Below, in pieces: positions 43,773 to 52,435 of a DNA stretch of 64,000 nt. Every line of letters begins with the position of its first letter. Position 1 is the first letter of the stretch. Position numbers and translations under genes: made by a program. The DNA is from Achromobacter kerstersii (GTDB lineage: Bacteria > Pseudomonadota > Gammaproteobacteria > Burkholderiales > Burkholderiaceae_B). The stretch spans positions 1,178,001 through 1,242,000 of the forward strand of contig NZ_CADIJQ010000001.1 of assembly GCF_902859595.1 (NCBI RefSeq), written 5' to 3'. The notes under the pieces are model-generated. The model did not search any database. It was given only the letters and a program-made list of their open reading frames with translations, and was not told where the DNA came from.

Positions 43773-43907
43773 GGCGGGGGTGCCCCAGGCGGGGGTGCCC
43801 CAGGCGGGGGTGCCTCGGGCGAGTCAGCCCCAGGCGGGTACGCCCCACGCGGGTACGCCCCACGCGGGTACGCCCCACGCGGGTACGCCCCAGGGGGGTC
43901 AGCCCGC
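43773..43907. repeat. 15-bp tandem repeat array, nine copies, over the ppiD stop codon
   Basis: Nine contiguous 15-bp units start at 43773, of the forms GGCGGGGGTGCCCCA (first three, third slightly changed), GGCGAGTCAGCCCCA, GGCGGGTACGCCCCA, three CGCGGGTACGCCCCA, and GGGGGGTCAGCCCGC. The TCA in the last unit is the stop codon of ppiD on the minus strand, and the fourth unit has a TCA in the same phase. The array fills the gap to tesA. Confidence 0.95.
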
Positions 43908-45863
43908 CGCTTGCGGCGCTTCGCCGCGGATGACTTCAGCGGCGTTGGGCAGCACCTGCACCTTGTACTGCTCGCGCAGCATCTTCACGACCGCTTCCGC
44001 TTCGGCTTGGCCCAGGCCACCCGACAACTGCTGCGTCAGGCGTTCCTTGGCGGACGCGTCCACCGAGCCGGCTTCGATCTTTTCCAGACGAACCAGCGTG
44101 TAGTCCACGCCCGATTGCACGCCGGCGTAGCCGGGCAACGGCGAAGACGGCAGGCGCATGGCGGCGTCCACCACGGCTTGCGGAACGTCCTTCGGATCTT
44201 GGCGCGACACGACCACGGCAGGCGAGAAGCCTTCAGGCGCCGCCGCCGGGTTGGCCTTGTCAGCCGCCAGCGCAGCTTCACCGGCCTTCTTGGCGGCTTC
44301 GGCCGAACGCTCGTCCATCAGCTTGGCGCGGATGGATTCGGTGACCTTGTCCAGTGCAGGAATGTGCGCCGGCTCAATGTTGGCGACACGCACGGCCACC
44401 ATCATGGCGGGCGACAGTTCGATCACGCCGGAGTTCTGCTTTTCACGCAGCACGTCGGGCGAGAACAGCACTTGGCGCACGCGCGGGTTGTCCAGCACTT
44501 CGGCATCGGGGCTGTCGGCAGCCGAACCCGGACCAACCTTGTCAGCGGGCAGCAGGCCTTCGCGGGTGACGCCCGTGGCGGTGCGCAGCTTCAGGCCAAC
44601 CGCATCGGCGGCGGGTTGCAGGCTGTCGCGCTGGTCATAGACCTGCTTGTTCAGCTGGCTGGCCATTTCCGAGAAATGCACGGCGGCAAGCTGCTTGCGC
44701 ACTTCGCCGGTGATCTGGTCCTTGACCTCGGCCAGCGGCTTGATGGCGGCGGGCTGAATTTCAGTGACCTTGATGATGTGCAGGCCGGACGGGCTTTCGA
44801 CCACGCCAGACACCTGGTCCTTGGCTTGGCTGAAGATCGCCTTTTCCAGCGGGCCAGACAACATGCCCGGCGCCAGCCAGCCCAGATCGCCACCGTTGGT
44901 GGCCGAGCCGGCGTCTTGCGAGTTCTTGCGGGCCAGTTCAGCAAACTGCGCCGGGTCGGCGGCAGCCTGGCGAGCCAGGTCGTCGGCCTTCACGCGGGCA
45001 GCCTTGCGAGCCTCTTCCGAGGCGCCGGGGGCCAGCTCGATCATGATGTGGCTGGCGCGGCGGCGTTCGGGCTGGCCGAAGCGGTTCTTGTTCTGCTCGT
45101 AGTAGGCCTTCAGGTCTTCGTCCTTGACCTGAATGCCCTGCGTGGCGGCGGCTTCGTCGAGCACCAGGTATTGCACCTGAACCTGCTCGGGAATTTGAAG
45201 CTGCTGCTTGTTGGCGTCGTACCAGGCCTGGATATCAGCCGGGGTAACGGTCACTTGCGAGCGGAAGTCGGCGGCGGCGAAGCGGCGCAGTTGCACCGTG
45301 CGCTGCTGCGTCAACGCCGTTTCCAGCGAGGCCACCACTTCAGCGGGCGCACGGGCCGATTGGCCAACGGGCTCCAGCACGCGGGCAACCGCCAGATCAC
45401 GGCGCAGGCCGGCTTCGAACGACGTCGGCGACATGCCTTGCGCCGCCAGCACCTGGCGATAGCGCTCGGGCGAGAAGCGGCCGTTGTCCTGCACTTCCGG
45501 AATGGCGGCGATGGTGTTGCGCAGCGTTTCGTCCGACACCGTAAAACGGTTGTCGACGGCAACGTTGGCCAGCAAACGCTGATTGATCAGCTCGTTCAGC
45601 AGGCGCTCGCGCATGGCCGGGGTGTCGACCAATGCCGGGTCAAAGCGTGCGCCCATACGGGCACGCATCTGCTCCAACTGGTTGCGGTGAGCCTGATCAA
45701 ACTCGGCACGCGAAATAGGCTGGCCGGCGACAGTCGCCAACTCAGGCTCTTTGCGCATGAAGCTGTCATAGCCTTGAATCCCGACCAGGAAGAAGGACGG
45801 CACAATCAGAAGCAGCAGGATGAGCTGCATCCAGCGCCGATGGCTGCGAATAAATTCGAACAT
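43899..45863 (-). CDS. ppiD: Peptidyl-prolyl isomerase / periplasmic folding factor PpiD
   Basis: Inner-membrane-anchored periplasmic chaperone of 654 residues. It starts MFEFIRSHRRWMQLILLLLI with a single N-terminal membrane segment (about 12-32), then a SurA_N-like chaperone region, a parvulin domain (about 265-365, from RRASHIMIELAPGASEEARK to SGLHIIKVTEI) and a second, degenerate parvulin-like C-terminal half. AGGGAT precedes the ATG at 45863; the frame runs on to 45953 but that lacks the motif. The last codons and stop lie in a 15-bp tandem repeat. A short hairpin with T-run lies upstream. Confidence 0.95.
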   Translation of the reverse strand: MFEFIRSHRRWMQLILLLLIVPSFFLVGIQGYDSFMRKEPELATVAGQPISRAEFDQAHRNQLEQMRARMGARFDPALVDTPAMRERLLNELINQRLLANVAVDNRFTVSDETLRNTIAAIPEVQDNGRFSPERYRQVLAAQGMSPTSFEAGLRRDLAVARVLEPVGQSARAPAEVVASLETALTQQRTVQLRRFAAADFRSQVTVTPADIQAWYDANKQQLQIPEQVQVQYLVLDEAAATQGIQVKDEDLKAYYEQNKNRFGQPERRRASHIMIELAPGASEEARKAARVKADDLARQAAADPAQFAELARKNSQDAGSATNGGDLGWLAPGMLSGPLEKAIFSQAKDQVSGVVESPSGLHIIKVTEIQPAAIKPLAEVKDQITGEVRKQLAAVHFSEMASQLNKQVYDQRDSLQPAADAVGLKLRTATGVTREGLLPADKVGPGSAADSPDAEVLDNPRVRQVLFSPDVLREKQNSGVIELSPAMMVAVRVANIEPAHIPALDKVTESIRAKLMDERSAEAAKKAGEAALAADKANPAAAPEGFSPAVVVSRQDPKDVPQAVVDAAMRLPSSPLPGYAGVQSGVDYTLVRLEKIEAGSVDASAKERLTQQLSGGLGQAEAEAVVKMLREQYKVQVLPNAAEVIRGEAPQAAG

Positions 45864-45918
45864 GGAATCCCTGTTGCCGCACTCCGGGGGTGTCCACCCA
45901 GAGCCGCACGAAAACGCA

Positions 45919-45943
45919 TAAAAAAAGGCGAAGTCGATTCGCC
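45919..45943 (-). terminator. Orphan terminator upstream of ppiD
   Basis: On the minus strand the stem GGCGAA/TTCGCC (45938-45943 with 45927-45932) is followed by seven T (45919-45926 region). No gene lies immediately upstream on this strand in the window; the neighbour at 46220 runs the other way. Confidence 0.7.
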
Positions 45944-46219
45944 CTATTCCCATACCGGTTACTACCGGATCAGCGGGCGGATTTTAGCATTTCTCATTCA
46001 TATGGGAGCTTGAGATTCTCTTCAGATTTTTCCGAACCCCTTGGATCTGTCCCCGCCGCATGGAACCCGGGCGCCGTCAACCCGGGAAATACCTATTTCG
46101 GGCGCCTTTCCGCGTCCGTATCTTGGGTGCCGGGACTGGCCTCGCGCAACGCGCTGCCGCCCGACGCCGCGACCTCCGCCGGCGCCCCTTTCCTAAGCAA
46201 CAGTTAAAGGGTTCGATCA
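45944..46219. other. Intergenic region between ppiD and the M20 peptidase
   Basis: With the terminator to its left, this makes a 356-bp gene-free stretch. It should contain the divergent promoters of ppiD and the peptidase. I see an AT-richer patch near 45980-46030 and no RNA gene, repeat or clear operator. Confidence 0.4.
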
Positions 46220-47512
46220 ATGCCACTCACCTCCCCCCGCCTGCACGTCCTGCGCACCTGCCTTGCTCTGGCCTTTCTGGGCGGCGCGCACGCCGCGCTA
46301 GCCGCCCCCGTCGCCCCCGTGCACGAGGCCGCGCAAGCCCAAAAGCAGGGCATGCTCGACACCATGCGGGACCTGGTCAATATCGAGTCCGGCAGCAAGG
46401 ACGTCGAAGGCGTCGAACGCATCGCCGAACTGATCCGCGACCGGTTGAAGGCGCTGGGCGGCACGGTGGATATCATCCCGGCCACCGACGTGTTCCGCCT
46501 GGACGACACCCCCGAGAAGGTCGGCCCCATGGTCCACGCCGAATTCAAGGGCACCGGCACCAAGAAAATCATGCTGATCGCGCACATGGACACGGTCTAC
46601 CGCAACGGCATGCTGAAAGACCAGCCGTTCCGGGTGGATGGCGACAAGGCTTACGGCCTGGGTATCGCTGACGACAAGCACGGGGTCGCGACCATCATCC
46701 ACACGCTGACGCTGCTGCAAAAGCTGGGCTTCCGCGATTTCGGCACGTTGACGGTGCTGATCAATGGTGACGAGGAAATCAGCTCGCCCGGCGCCCGCAG
46801 CACCATCACGCGCCTGGGCGCGGACCAGGACGCCATTTTCTCGTTTGAAGGCGGCGGCGTGGAACCCCGCCTGACGCTGGCCACCAGCGGCATCGGCGCG
46901 GCGTACCTGACGGTGCAAGGCAAGACCTCGCACGCGGGCGCCCGCCCCGAAGGCGGCGTGAACGCGTTATATGAACTGGCGCACCAGCTGCTGCAACTGG
47001 ACAAGCTGTCCAAGCCCGAAGACGGGCTGAAGCTGAACTGGACGGTGGCCCAGGCCGGCACCAACCGCAATGTCATTCCTGGCCAGGCCACCGCCCAAGC
47101 CGACGCCCGCGCGCTGCGCGTGTCGGACTTTGACGCCCTGGCGCGCACGCTGGAAGAGCGCGTGCAGAAAAAGCTGCTGCCGGAATCCAAGGTCAGCGTG
47201 AAGTTCGAAGTGCGCCGCCCGCCGCTGGAAGCCACCGAAGCGTCCCGCGCACTGGCGCAGCACGGCGTGAAGATCTACCAGGAGCTGGATCTGCCCATGA
47301 AGGTGGTTGACCGCGCCAGCGGCGGCGGCACCGATGCCGCCTTTGCGGCCTTAAAGGCGCGTGGCCCGGTGATCGAAGGCATGGGCCTGAGCGGCTTTGG
47401 CGCGCACTCCAATGATGCGGAATACATCCAGATCAACAGCATCGTGCCGCGTCTGTATCTGGCCAGCCGGATGATCATGGACGTGTCGCAGGACAAGGTG
47501 TCGTCGAAGTAA
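46220..47512 (+). CDS. M20-family metallopeptidase, glutamate carboxypeptidase (CPG2)-like
   Basis: Exported zinc peptidase of 430 residues. A signal peptide (about 1-30, hydrophobic LALAFLGGAHAALA) precedes the M20 domain: IAHMDTVY gives the first metal histidine and aspartate, GIADDKHGVATI the bridging aspartate, NGDEEISSPGARS the catalytic glutamate and metal ligand, and a dimerisation lid follows. CPG2-type enzymes remove C-terminal glutamate from folates or peptides. Position argues for a periplasmic scavenging enzyme. Divergent from ppiD. Confidence 0.88.
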   Translation: MPLTSPRLHVLRTCLALAFLGGAHAALAAPVAPVHEAAQAQKQGMLDTMRDLVNIESGSKDVEGVERIAELIRDRLKALGGTVDIIPATDVFRLDDTPEKVGPMVHAEFKGTGTKKIMLIAHMDTVYRNGMLKDQPFRVDGDKAYGLGIADDKHGVATIIHTLTLLQKLGFRDFGTLTVLINGDEEISSPGARSTITRLGADQDAIFSFEGGGVEPRLTLATSGIGAAYLTVQGKTSHAGARPEGGVNALYELAHQLLQLDKLSKPEDGLKLNWTVAQAGTNRNVIPGQATAQADARALRVSDFDALARTLEERVQKKLLPESKVSVKFEVRRPPLEATEASRALAQHGVKIYQELDLPMKVVDRASGGGTDAAFAALKARGPVIEGMGLSGFGAHSNDAEYIQINSIVPRLYLASRMIMDVSQDKVSSK

Positions 47513-47700
47513 GCCGATTTGGTTCGCCGCCGCGGCCCGTCATGGCCCGGCGGCAGAGTGCCTGCGACTGGCGCCCGCGCCTTGAGCCCGCGCCTTGAGC
47601 CGGGGCCTGTGCCAATGCCGGGCCCGCTCCCCCCTCAAATCGCCCCCCAAGAAGGAGTATCCTTGCAACCCTGTCCATAAGAACCCCAAGCAACACCAAA

Positions 47701-48450
47701 ATGACCGCAAAACTCCCGTCCTGGCCCTATTCCCGTTACATCGCGCACCGCGGCGGCGGTCGTCTGGCTCCGGAGAACACGCTGGCCGCCATGCGCGTGG
47801 GCGCCGAGCACGGTTTCACGATGTTCGAATACGACGTGAAGCTGAGCCGCGACAACGTGCTGGTGCTGATGCACGACGACAACGTCGATCGCACCTCAAA
47901 CGGGCAAGGCCCGGCCGCGGACAAGACCTACGCCGAACTGGCGCAACTGGACTTCGGCAGCTGGCACTCGGCCGCCTACGCCGGCGAACCGCTGCCCACG
48001 TTTGCCGCCGTCGCCCGCTACACGGTCGCCAACCACATCGCCAGCAACGTCGAGATCAAGCCCTGCCCCGGCCGCGAAGCCGAAACCGGCGCCGCCGTGG
48101 CGCTGGCCTGCAAGCAATTGTGGGCAGGCGCCAGCACGCCGCCGCTGCTGTCCTCGTTCGCCGAAGAAGCGCTGCAAGCCGCGCTGGAAGTGGCGCCCGA
48201 GATCCCGCGCGCGCTGCTGGTGGAAAAGGTTCCCGCCGATTGGCGCGAACGTCTGGTCAAATACGACTGCGTCGCCCTGAACATCAACCAGAAAGACGCA
48301 ACCCGCGAACTGATCGACGCCGTGCATGCCGCCGGCTACCGGATCGCGGCCTGGACCGTCAACGACCCCGAACGCGCCCGCTTGCTGCTGGACTGGGGTA
48401 TTGACGGCATTTTCACCGACGAGCTGGCCGCGATCCGGCCGGCCGCCTGA
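47701..48450 (+). CDS. ugpQ: Glycerophosphodiester phosphodiesterase
   Basis: Cytoplasmic enzyme that splits glycerophosphodiesters to sn-glycerol 3-phosphate and an alcohol. The 249-residue protein has the GDPD signature YIAHRGGGRLAPENT with catalytic H, the metal ligands E and D in MFEYDVKLS, and the second histidine in VLMHDD. No signal peptide, as for UgpQ and unlike GlpQ. It ends 13 bp before rlmJ. Confidence 0.92.
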   Translation: MTAKLPSWPYSRYIAHRGGGRLAPENTLAAMRVGAEHGFTMFEYDVKLSRDNVLVLMHDDNVDRTSNGQGPAADKTYAELAQLDFGSWHSAAYAGEPLPTFAAVARYTVANHIASNVEIKPCPGREAETGAAVALACKQLWAGASTPPLLSSFAEEALQAALEVAPEIPRALLVEKVPADWRERLVKYDCVALNINQKDATRELIDAVHAAGYRIAAWTVNDPERARLLLDWGIDGIFTDELAAIRPAA

Positions 48451-48463
48451 GGCAGAACGCCCC

Positions 48464-49354
48464 GTGTTCAGTTACCGCCACGCCTTTCACGCCGGCAACC
48501 ATGCCGACGTGCTCAAGCACGCCATCCTGGTTCACACCCTGGATTACTTCAACAAAAAAGACGCGCCCTATTGGGTCGTGGACACGCATGCCGGCGCCGG
48601 CCTGTACAACCTGGACGGCGACTGGGCGAACAAAACGTCCGAGTTCGTCGACGGCATTGGCCGCCTGTGGGACGCTAAAGACCTGCCCCCGCTGCTGGCC
48701 GACTACGTGGCCCGCATCCGCGACTACAACACCAATGGCCGCTTGAAGCGCTACCCCGGTTCGCCGTGGCTGGCGCTGGACGTGATGCGCCCGTCGGACC
48801 GGCTGCGCCTGTTCGAAATGCACCCGACCGAAATCGACACGCTGGTCGTCAACCTGGAACACCAGGGCCGCGCTGCGCAACGCCAGACGACGATCTACGG
48901 TGACGACGGTTTCGAAGGCGTCAAAGCGCTGCTGCCGCCTCCGACGCGCCGCGGCATGGTGCTGATCGACCCGTCGTACGAAGACAAGCACGACTACCGC
49001 CGCACCCTGATCACGGTGAAGGAATGCATCAAGCGTTTCGCCACCGGCACGATCGCCGTGTGGTATCCGCTGGTGCAACGCCGTGAAGCCAGCGAAATGG
49101 CCCGCCATTTCGAAAACCTGAAGGTCAAGAGCTGGCTGCACGCGACGCTGACCGTCAAAAAGGCGACGATTGACGGCTACGGCCTGCACGGCAGCGGCAT
49201 GTTCCTGATCAACCCGCCGTGGACCTTGCACGAAGGGCTCAAGCAAGCGATGCCGTACCTGGCCCGCGAACTGGGGCAGGACGAACGCGCAGGCTTTACG
49301 TTGCAATACCGCGAGAATCCGTTCCCCGTGCCGAAGAAGCAGTCGGACGATTGA
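48464..49354 (+). CDS. rlmJ: 23S rRNA (adenine(2030)-N6)-methyltransferase
   Basis: SAM-dependent methyltransferase, 296 residues. It starts FSYRHAFHAGNHADVLKH after the initiator, the near-invariant RlmJ N-terminus, with motif I THAGAGLY and the catalytic DPSYE motif (family DPPYE). The start is GTG at 48464; a frame to 48326 lies inside ugpQ. A weak GAGG lies about 12 bp upstream, inside the end of ugpQ, so the two are likely cotranscribed. Confidence 0.93.
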   Translation: MFSYRHAFHAGNHADVLKHAILVHTLDYFNKKDAPYWVVDTHAGAGLYNLDGDWANKTSEFVDGIGRLWDAKDLPPLLADYVARIRDYNTNGRLKRYPGSPWLALDVMRPSDRLRLFEMHPTEIDTLVVNLEHQGRAAQRQTTIYGDDGFEGVKALLPPPTRRGMVLIDPSYEDKHDYRRTLITVKECIKRFATGTIAVWYPLVQRREASEMARHFENLKVKSWLHATLTVKKATIDGYGLHGSGMFLINPPWTLHEGLKQAMPYLARELGQDERAGFTLQYRENPFPVPKKQSDD

Positions 49355-49371
49355 CGGGTTTTGTGCGAACG

Positions 49372-49408
49372 AAAAAATGCCGCGATTTTTGATCGCGGCA
49401 TTTTTTTT
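49372..49408. terminator. Bidirectional terminator after rlmJ
   Basis: A 10-bp stem ATGCCGCGAT (49377-49386) with ATCGCGGCAT (49392-49401), with A-run before and T-run after, ends rlmJ and the convergent flavoprotein gene. Confidence 0.92.
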
Positions 49409-49489
49409 GACCGAGTGATGGGTTTCGCGCGATGGGCGAAGCGCGATACGGCGATCACAAGCACACCGCTGACGATCGCGCTTAACCCA

Positions 49490-50926
49490 TCACACCGTTT
49501 CCTGCTCCGCCGCCTCGCTACGCAACGCTTCCTGCGCCCGAGCCAGCTTCGCCGCCGCATCCCGCAACGCGGTACGCAGGCCTTCTTCGATGACCGGGTG
49601 GTAGAACGGCATTTCCAGCATGCGCGCCACCGTCAGTTCCTGCTGCACGGCCCAGGCCAGCAGGTGACCGATGTGTTCGGCACTCGGCCCCACCATTTCG
49701 GCGCCCAGGAAGCGGCCCGACGCGATGTCGGCGTACACGTGCAGCATGCCCTTGTTCTTCAGCATGACGCGCGAACGGCCTTGATCGCTGAAATCCACTT
49801 CGCCGACCACGAACGTACCCGGGATCAACCGGCCATAACCCTGCCCCGCCAAGGCAATCTGCGGGTCCGAGAACACCACCGCCAGCGGCGCGCGGCGCAA
49901 GCCTTGGCGCACCTCGGGGAAGCGCGCCGCGTTTTCACCCGCGATGCGGCCTTCGTCGGCGGCTTCGTGCAACAAGGGCGCATCCGCATTGGCGTCGCCA
50001 GCAATGAAGATGGGCGAATCGCCCGCCTGCATCGTTTCGCGGTCGAACACCGGCACACCGTGCGCATTCAGTTCCAGCGACGTGTTCTCCAGCCCTAAGC
50101 CGTCCACGTTCGCGCGGCGGCCCGTGGCTACCAGCGCATAGTCAAAGCGTTCCGTACGTTCGCTGTTATCCAGCGTCACGTAACGCACTTCCACTTCGTC
50201 GCCCACGCGGGTGGTTTCCAGCACTCGGGCATCCGGGTCCAGATAGAACTCGCGCTGGAAAATCTTGCGGGCGGACTGGCGCACTTGCGGGTCGCTGATG
50301 CCGCCCAGGCTGCCGCTGACGCCAAAGACGCGCACATCCACGCCCAGCCGCGCCAGCGCCTGCCCCAGTTCCAGCCCGATGACGCCGGGGCCGAACACGG
50401 CCACGCGGCGCGGCAGGTCGTCCCACGCAAACACGTCATCGTTCACGACCAGGCGGTCGCCCAGCGCGCGGAACGGCGGCGGCACCGACGGGCGCGACCC
50501 CGTTGCGATGACAACGCGCGACGCATGCACTTCAGTGTGCTCATCCACGCGCAGCACCGTATCGGACACGAAGCGGGCATAGCCGCGCAGCTTGTCTTCG
50601 GCGGGAATGTTCTCGACGCCTTCCAGCACGAAGCCCACGAAGCGGTCACGCTCACGCTTGACGCGGTCCATCACTTCCACGCCGTCCACCGAGATCTCGC
50701 CACTGACGTGCACGCCAAACGCCTCGGTATGCGCGGCGTTGTGGGCGGCTTCGGCCGCGGCGATCAGCAGCTTGGACGGCATGCAGCCCACTCGGGCGCA
50801 GGTGGTGCCATAGGGTCCGCCTTCAATCAGCAGCGCGCGCTTGCCCGCGGCCTTCGCGGCGCGATAAGCGGCCAGACCGGCGGTGCCGGCGCCAATGACG
50901 GCGATATCGGTGTGCAGAGTTTTCAT
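49490..50926 (-). CDS. Dihydrolipoamide-dehydrogenase-like flavoprotein disulfide reductase
   Basis: FAD- and NAD(P)-dependent class-I disulfide oxidoreductase of 478 residues. FAD site IAVIGAGTAGLAAYRAA at the start; redox-active pair C-x4-C in GTTCARVGCMPSK; NAD site VAVFGPGVIGLELGQAL; second FAD site IFIAGDANAD; and the C-terminal base in FYHPVIEEGL. The active-site segment differs from the usual GGTCLNVGCIPSK of Lpd. No E2 or other dehydrogenase-complex gene is near, so a role in a separate thiol or quinone reduction is possible. Monocistronic. Confidence 0.88.
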   Translation of the reverse strand: MKTLHTDIAVIGAGTAGLAAYRAAKAAGKRALLIEGGPYGTTCARVGCMPSKLLIAAAEAAHNAAHTEAFGVHVSGEISVDGVEVMDRVKRERDRFVGFVLEGVENIPAEDKLRGYARFVSDTVLRVDEHTEVHASRVVIATGSRPSVPPPFRALGDRLVVNDDVFAWDDLPRRVAVFGPGVIGLELGQALARLGVDVRVFGVSGSLGGISDPQVRQSARKIFQREFYLDPDARVLETTRVGDEVEVRYVTLDNSERTERFDYALVATGRRANVDGLGLENTSLELNAHGVPVFDRETMQAGDSPIFIAGDANADAPLLHEAADEGRIAGENAARFPEVRQGLRRAPLAVVFSDPQIALAGQGYGRLIPGTFVVGEVDFSDQGRSRVMLKNKGMLHVYADIASGRFLGAEMVGPSAEHIGHLLAWAVQQELTVARMLEMPFYHPVIEEGLRTALRDAAAKLARAQEALRSEAAEQETV

Positions 50927-51126
50927 GATTGGGGTTCCCCCATAGGTTGCGGGTAGCAGGGATTCAAAAGGCGAGTTCCGCCTTATTACGCATCCTTGGG
51001 ACGAACAGCGTCCGGCGGCGCCCGTGACGGGCCGCAGCAGGAATGCGATAAGGGTGCGTAAAAAGGGAAACTCGAGCGGCCTGGCCTGGCCTTCAACTCG
51101 GCGGGCTTTAACGTGTCAGCCTCAGC

Positions 51127-51171
51127 CCGGCGGCAACGGGACGGCGAACTTGCGCCGCCCCGTTGCGCCGG
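51127..51171. repeat. Strong GC inverted repeat between flavoprotein and peroxiredoxin genes
   Basis: CCGGCGGCAACGGGACGGCG (51127-51146) pairs with CGCCGCCCCGTTGCGCCGG (51153-51171) except for one bulge and one mismatch, with a six-base loop. No T-run follows, so it is a possible mRNA 3'-end stabiliser or weak terminator. The rest of the 293-bp gap (50927-51219) shows no gene. Confidence 0.7.
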
Positions 51172-51219
51172 CCAGGCGGGGAATGCTCCCCTGCCCGGCT
51201 GACAGACTGGCTGACCGAC

Positions 51220-51951
51220 TTAGGCTGCGAAGTGCGCCTTCAGGTCTTCCAGGCCGCCGATCAGCGCGCCATTGATGAACACCTGGGGAGCGGTGCCCTT
51301 GCCGGACACGGCGCCGATCACACGGCCGCGGACCTTGTTTTCCAGCGGGATTTCGATCGGGGCGTAGCCCTTTTCATCCAGCAGCGCCTTGGCTTCCACG
51401 CAGAACGGGCAGCCCGGCTTGGAGAACACGACCACCTGGTCGGGCTTCTTGGCCGTGGGGGCAATGTGAGCCAGCATCGTGTCGGCGTCCGACACTTCAA
51501 ACGGGTCGCCTTCCTTTTCCGGTTCGATGAACATCTTCTGGACGACGCCGTCCTTCACCAGCATCGAATAGCGCCAGCTGCGCTTGCCGAAGCCCAGGTC
51601 GCTCTTGTCGACCAGCATGCCCATGCCTTCGGTGAACGCGCCGTTACCGTCGGGCAGCAGCGTGATGTTGGCCGATTCCTGGTCCTTGGCCCATTCGTTC
51701 ATCACGAACGTATCGTTGACCGACACGCAGACGATGCTGTCAACGCCAGCGTTGAAGAACGCGGGAGCCAGTTCGTTGTAGCGCGGCAAGTGGGTGGACG
51801 AGCAGGTCGGCGTGAAAGCGCCGGGAAGCGAGAAGACGACAACCGTCTTGTTCTTGAACAGATCGTCGGTCGTGACCTTCTTCCACGTGTTGTCTTCACG
51901 GACGGGGAACGTTACGTTCGGAACACGTTGGCCTTCGCGGTTTTGCAGCAT
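51220..51951 (-). CDS. Peroxiredoxin-glutaredoxin fusion (hybrid Prx5)
   Basis: A 243-residue glutathione-dependent peroxidase. The N-terminal Prx5 domain (about 1-160) has peroxidatic C50 in [13 protein letters not shown]; the C-terminal glutaredoxin domain (about 170-243) has the C181-P-F-C184 pair, the TAPQVFI cis-proline segment and GG at IGGLEDL. Such hybrids reduce H2O2 and alkyl hydroperoxides directly with glutathione. AAGGAGAG precedes the ATG. An AT-rich dyad about 60-105 bp upstream is a likely control site. Confidence 0.95.
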   Translation of the reverse strand: MLQNREGQRVPNVTFPVREDNTWKKVTTDDLFKNKTVVVFSLPGAFTPTCSSTHLPRYNELAPAFFNAGVDSIVCVSVNDTFVMNEWAKDQESANITLLPDGNGAFTEGMGMLVDKSDLGFGKRSWRYSMLVKDGVVQKMFIEPEKEGDPFEVSDADTMLAHIAPTAKKPDQVVVFSKPGCPFCVEAKALLDEKGYAPIEIPLENKVRGRVIGAVSGKGTAPQVFINGALIGGLEDLKAHFAA

Positions 51952-52011
51952 TCAAATCTCTCCTTGGGTAGCGGGGTTTGTTTAACCACCATGGAAAGAA
52001 TGATAAATCTC

Positions 52012-52056
52012 AGCTATCGATTAAGCAAATTTAATTAACTAAATTGATCGATAGCT
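52012..52056. promoter_or_regulatory. AT-rich dyad upstream of the hybrid peroxiredoxin gene
   Basis: AGCTATCGAT (52012-52021) and ATCGATAGCT (52047-52056) are perfect 10-bp inverted arms around a TTAATTAA core (52031-52038), in an AT-rich island of roughly 51990-52075. CTAT/ATAG units recall OxyR sites, but the order and spacing do not fit the OxyR consensus. Confidence 0.55.
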
Positions 52057-52131
52057 TTTTGCAATGAACAAATAACTGCCGGAAAAGAGGATCTATCATA
52101 AACCGCCTTTCCAGCAGTGCAGCATGCAGGC

Positions 52132-52332
52132 TTATACGCGCGCCGGCTCGTAGCCCGCATCGCGGATGGCGGCTTCGACCTTGTCAGCCTGGTCCGTCCC
52201 CGTGACGGTCACGCGGTGCGTGGGCAGGTCCACGGTAACGGTCGCGCCCGGGGCAGCCTGGTTCACGGCGCCGGTGATGGTCTTCACGCAATGGCCGCAA
52301 GTCATGTCAGGCACTTGGAATTCGATGCTCAT
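52132..52332 (-). CDS. copZ: Copper chaperone CopZ-like (heavy-metal-associated domain protein)
   Basis: Cytoplasmic metallochaperone of 66 residues, a single HMA domain. The Cu(I) motif is MTCGHC at residues 10-15, within the classical beta-alpha-beta-beta-alpha-beta pattern. GGAGA precedes the ATG at 52332. It is divergent from copA and has its own CueR-type promoter, so it likely hands copper to CopA or reports it to CueR. Short frame extension upstream to 52569 overlaps the operators and is not coding. Confidence 0.92.
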   Translation of the reverse strand: MSIEFQVPDMTCGHCVKTITGAVNQAAPGATVTVDLPTHRVTVTGTDQADKVEAAIRDAGYEPARV

Positions 52333-52390
52333 CGTTTTTCTCCGTAAGTTCTTCAGGGTAGCGGGACGTTTTTTCCACGCCATGGAGCGA

Positions 52391-52421
52391 ACTTTAAACG
52401 TTCCCATCATGGCAAGGTCAA
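52391..52421 (-). promoter_or_regulatory. CueR-type promoter for copZ
   Basis: Read on the minus strand: -35 TTGACC (52421-52416), a 19-bp spacer with the dyad CCTTGCCATGATGGGAACG (52417-52399), and -10 TAAAGT (52396-52391). The long spacer with a central dyad is the hallmark of MerR-family activation. Confidence 0.8.
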
Positions 52422-52435
52422 GCGTAGAATGGCGC

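Noticed and set aside
43773-43907. CRISPR array
   Set aside because: The units are contiguous and 15 bp long, with no spacers and no cas genes; it is a simple tandem repeat.
43720-44103. Plus-strand frame with GTPHA/GVPQA pentapeptide repeats
   Set aside because: It is only the 15-bp array read in another frame, starts inside tesA and runs antisense into ppiD. It has no ribosome site of its own.
52012-52056. OxyR binding site
   Set aside because: The CTAT and ATAG elements are in the opposite order and 33 bp apart, which does not fit ATAG-N7-CTAT-N7-ATAG-N7-CTAT. Kept only as an unassigned dyad.
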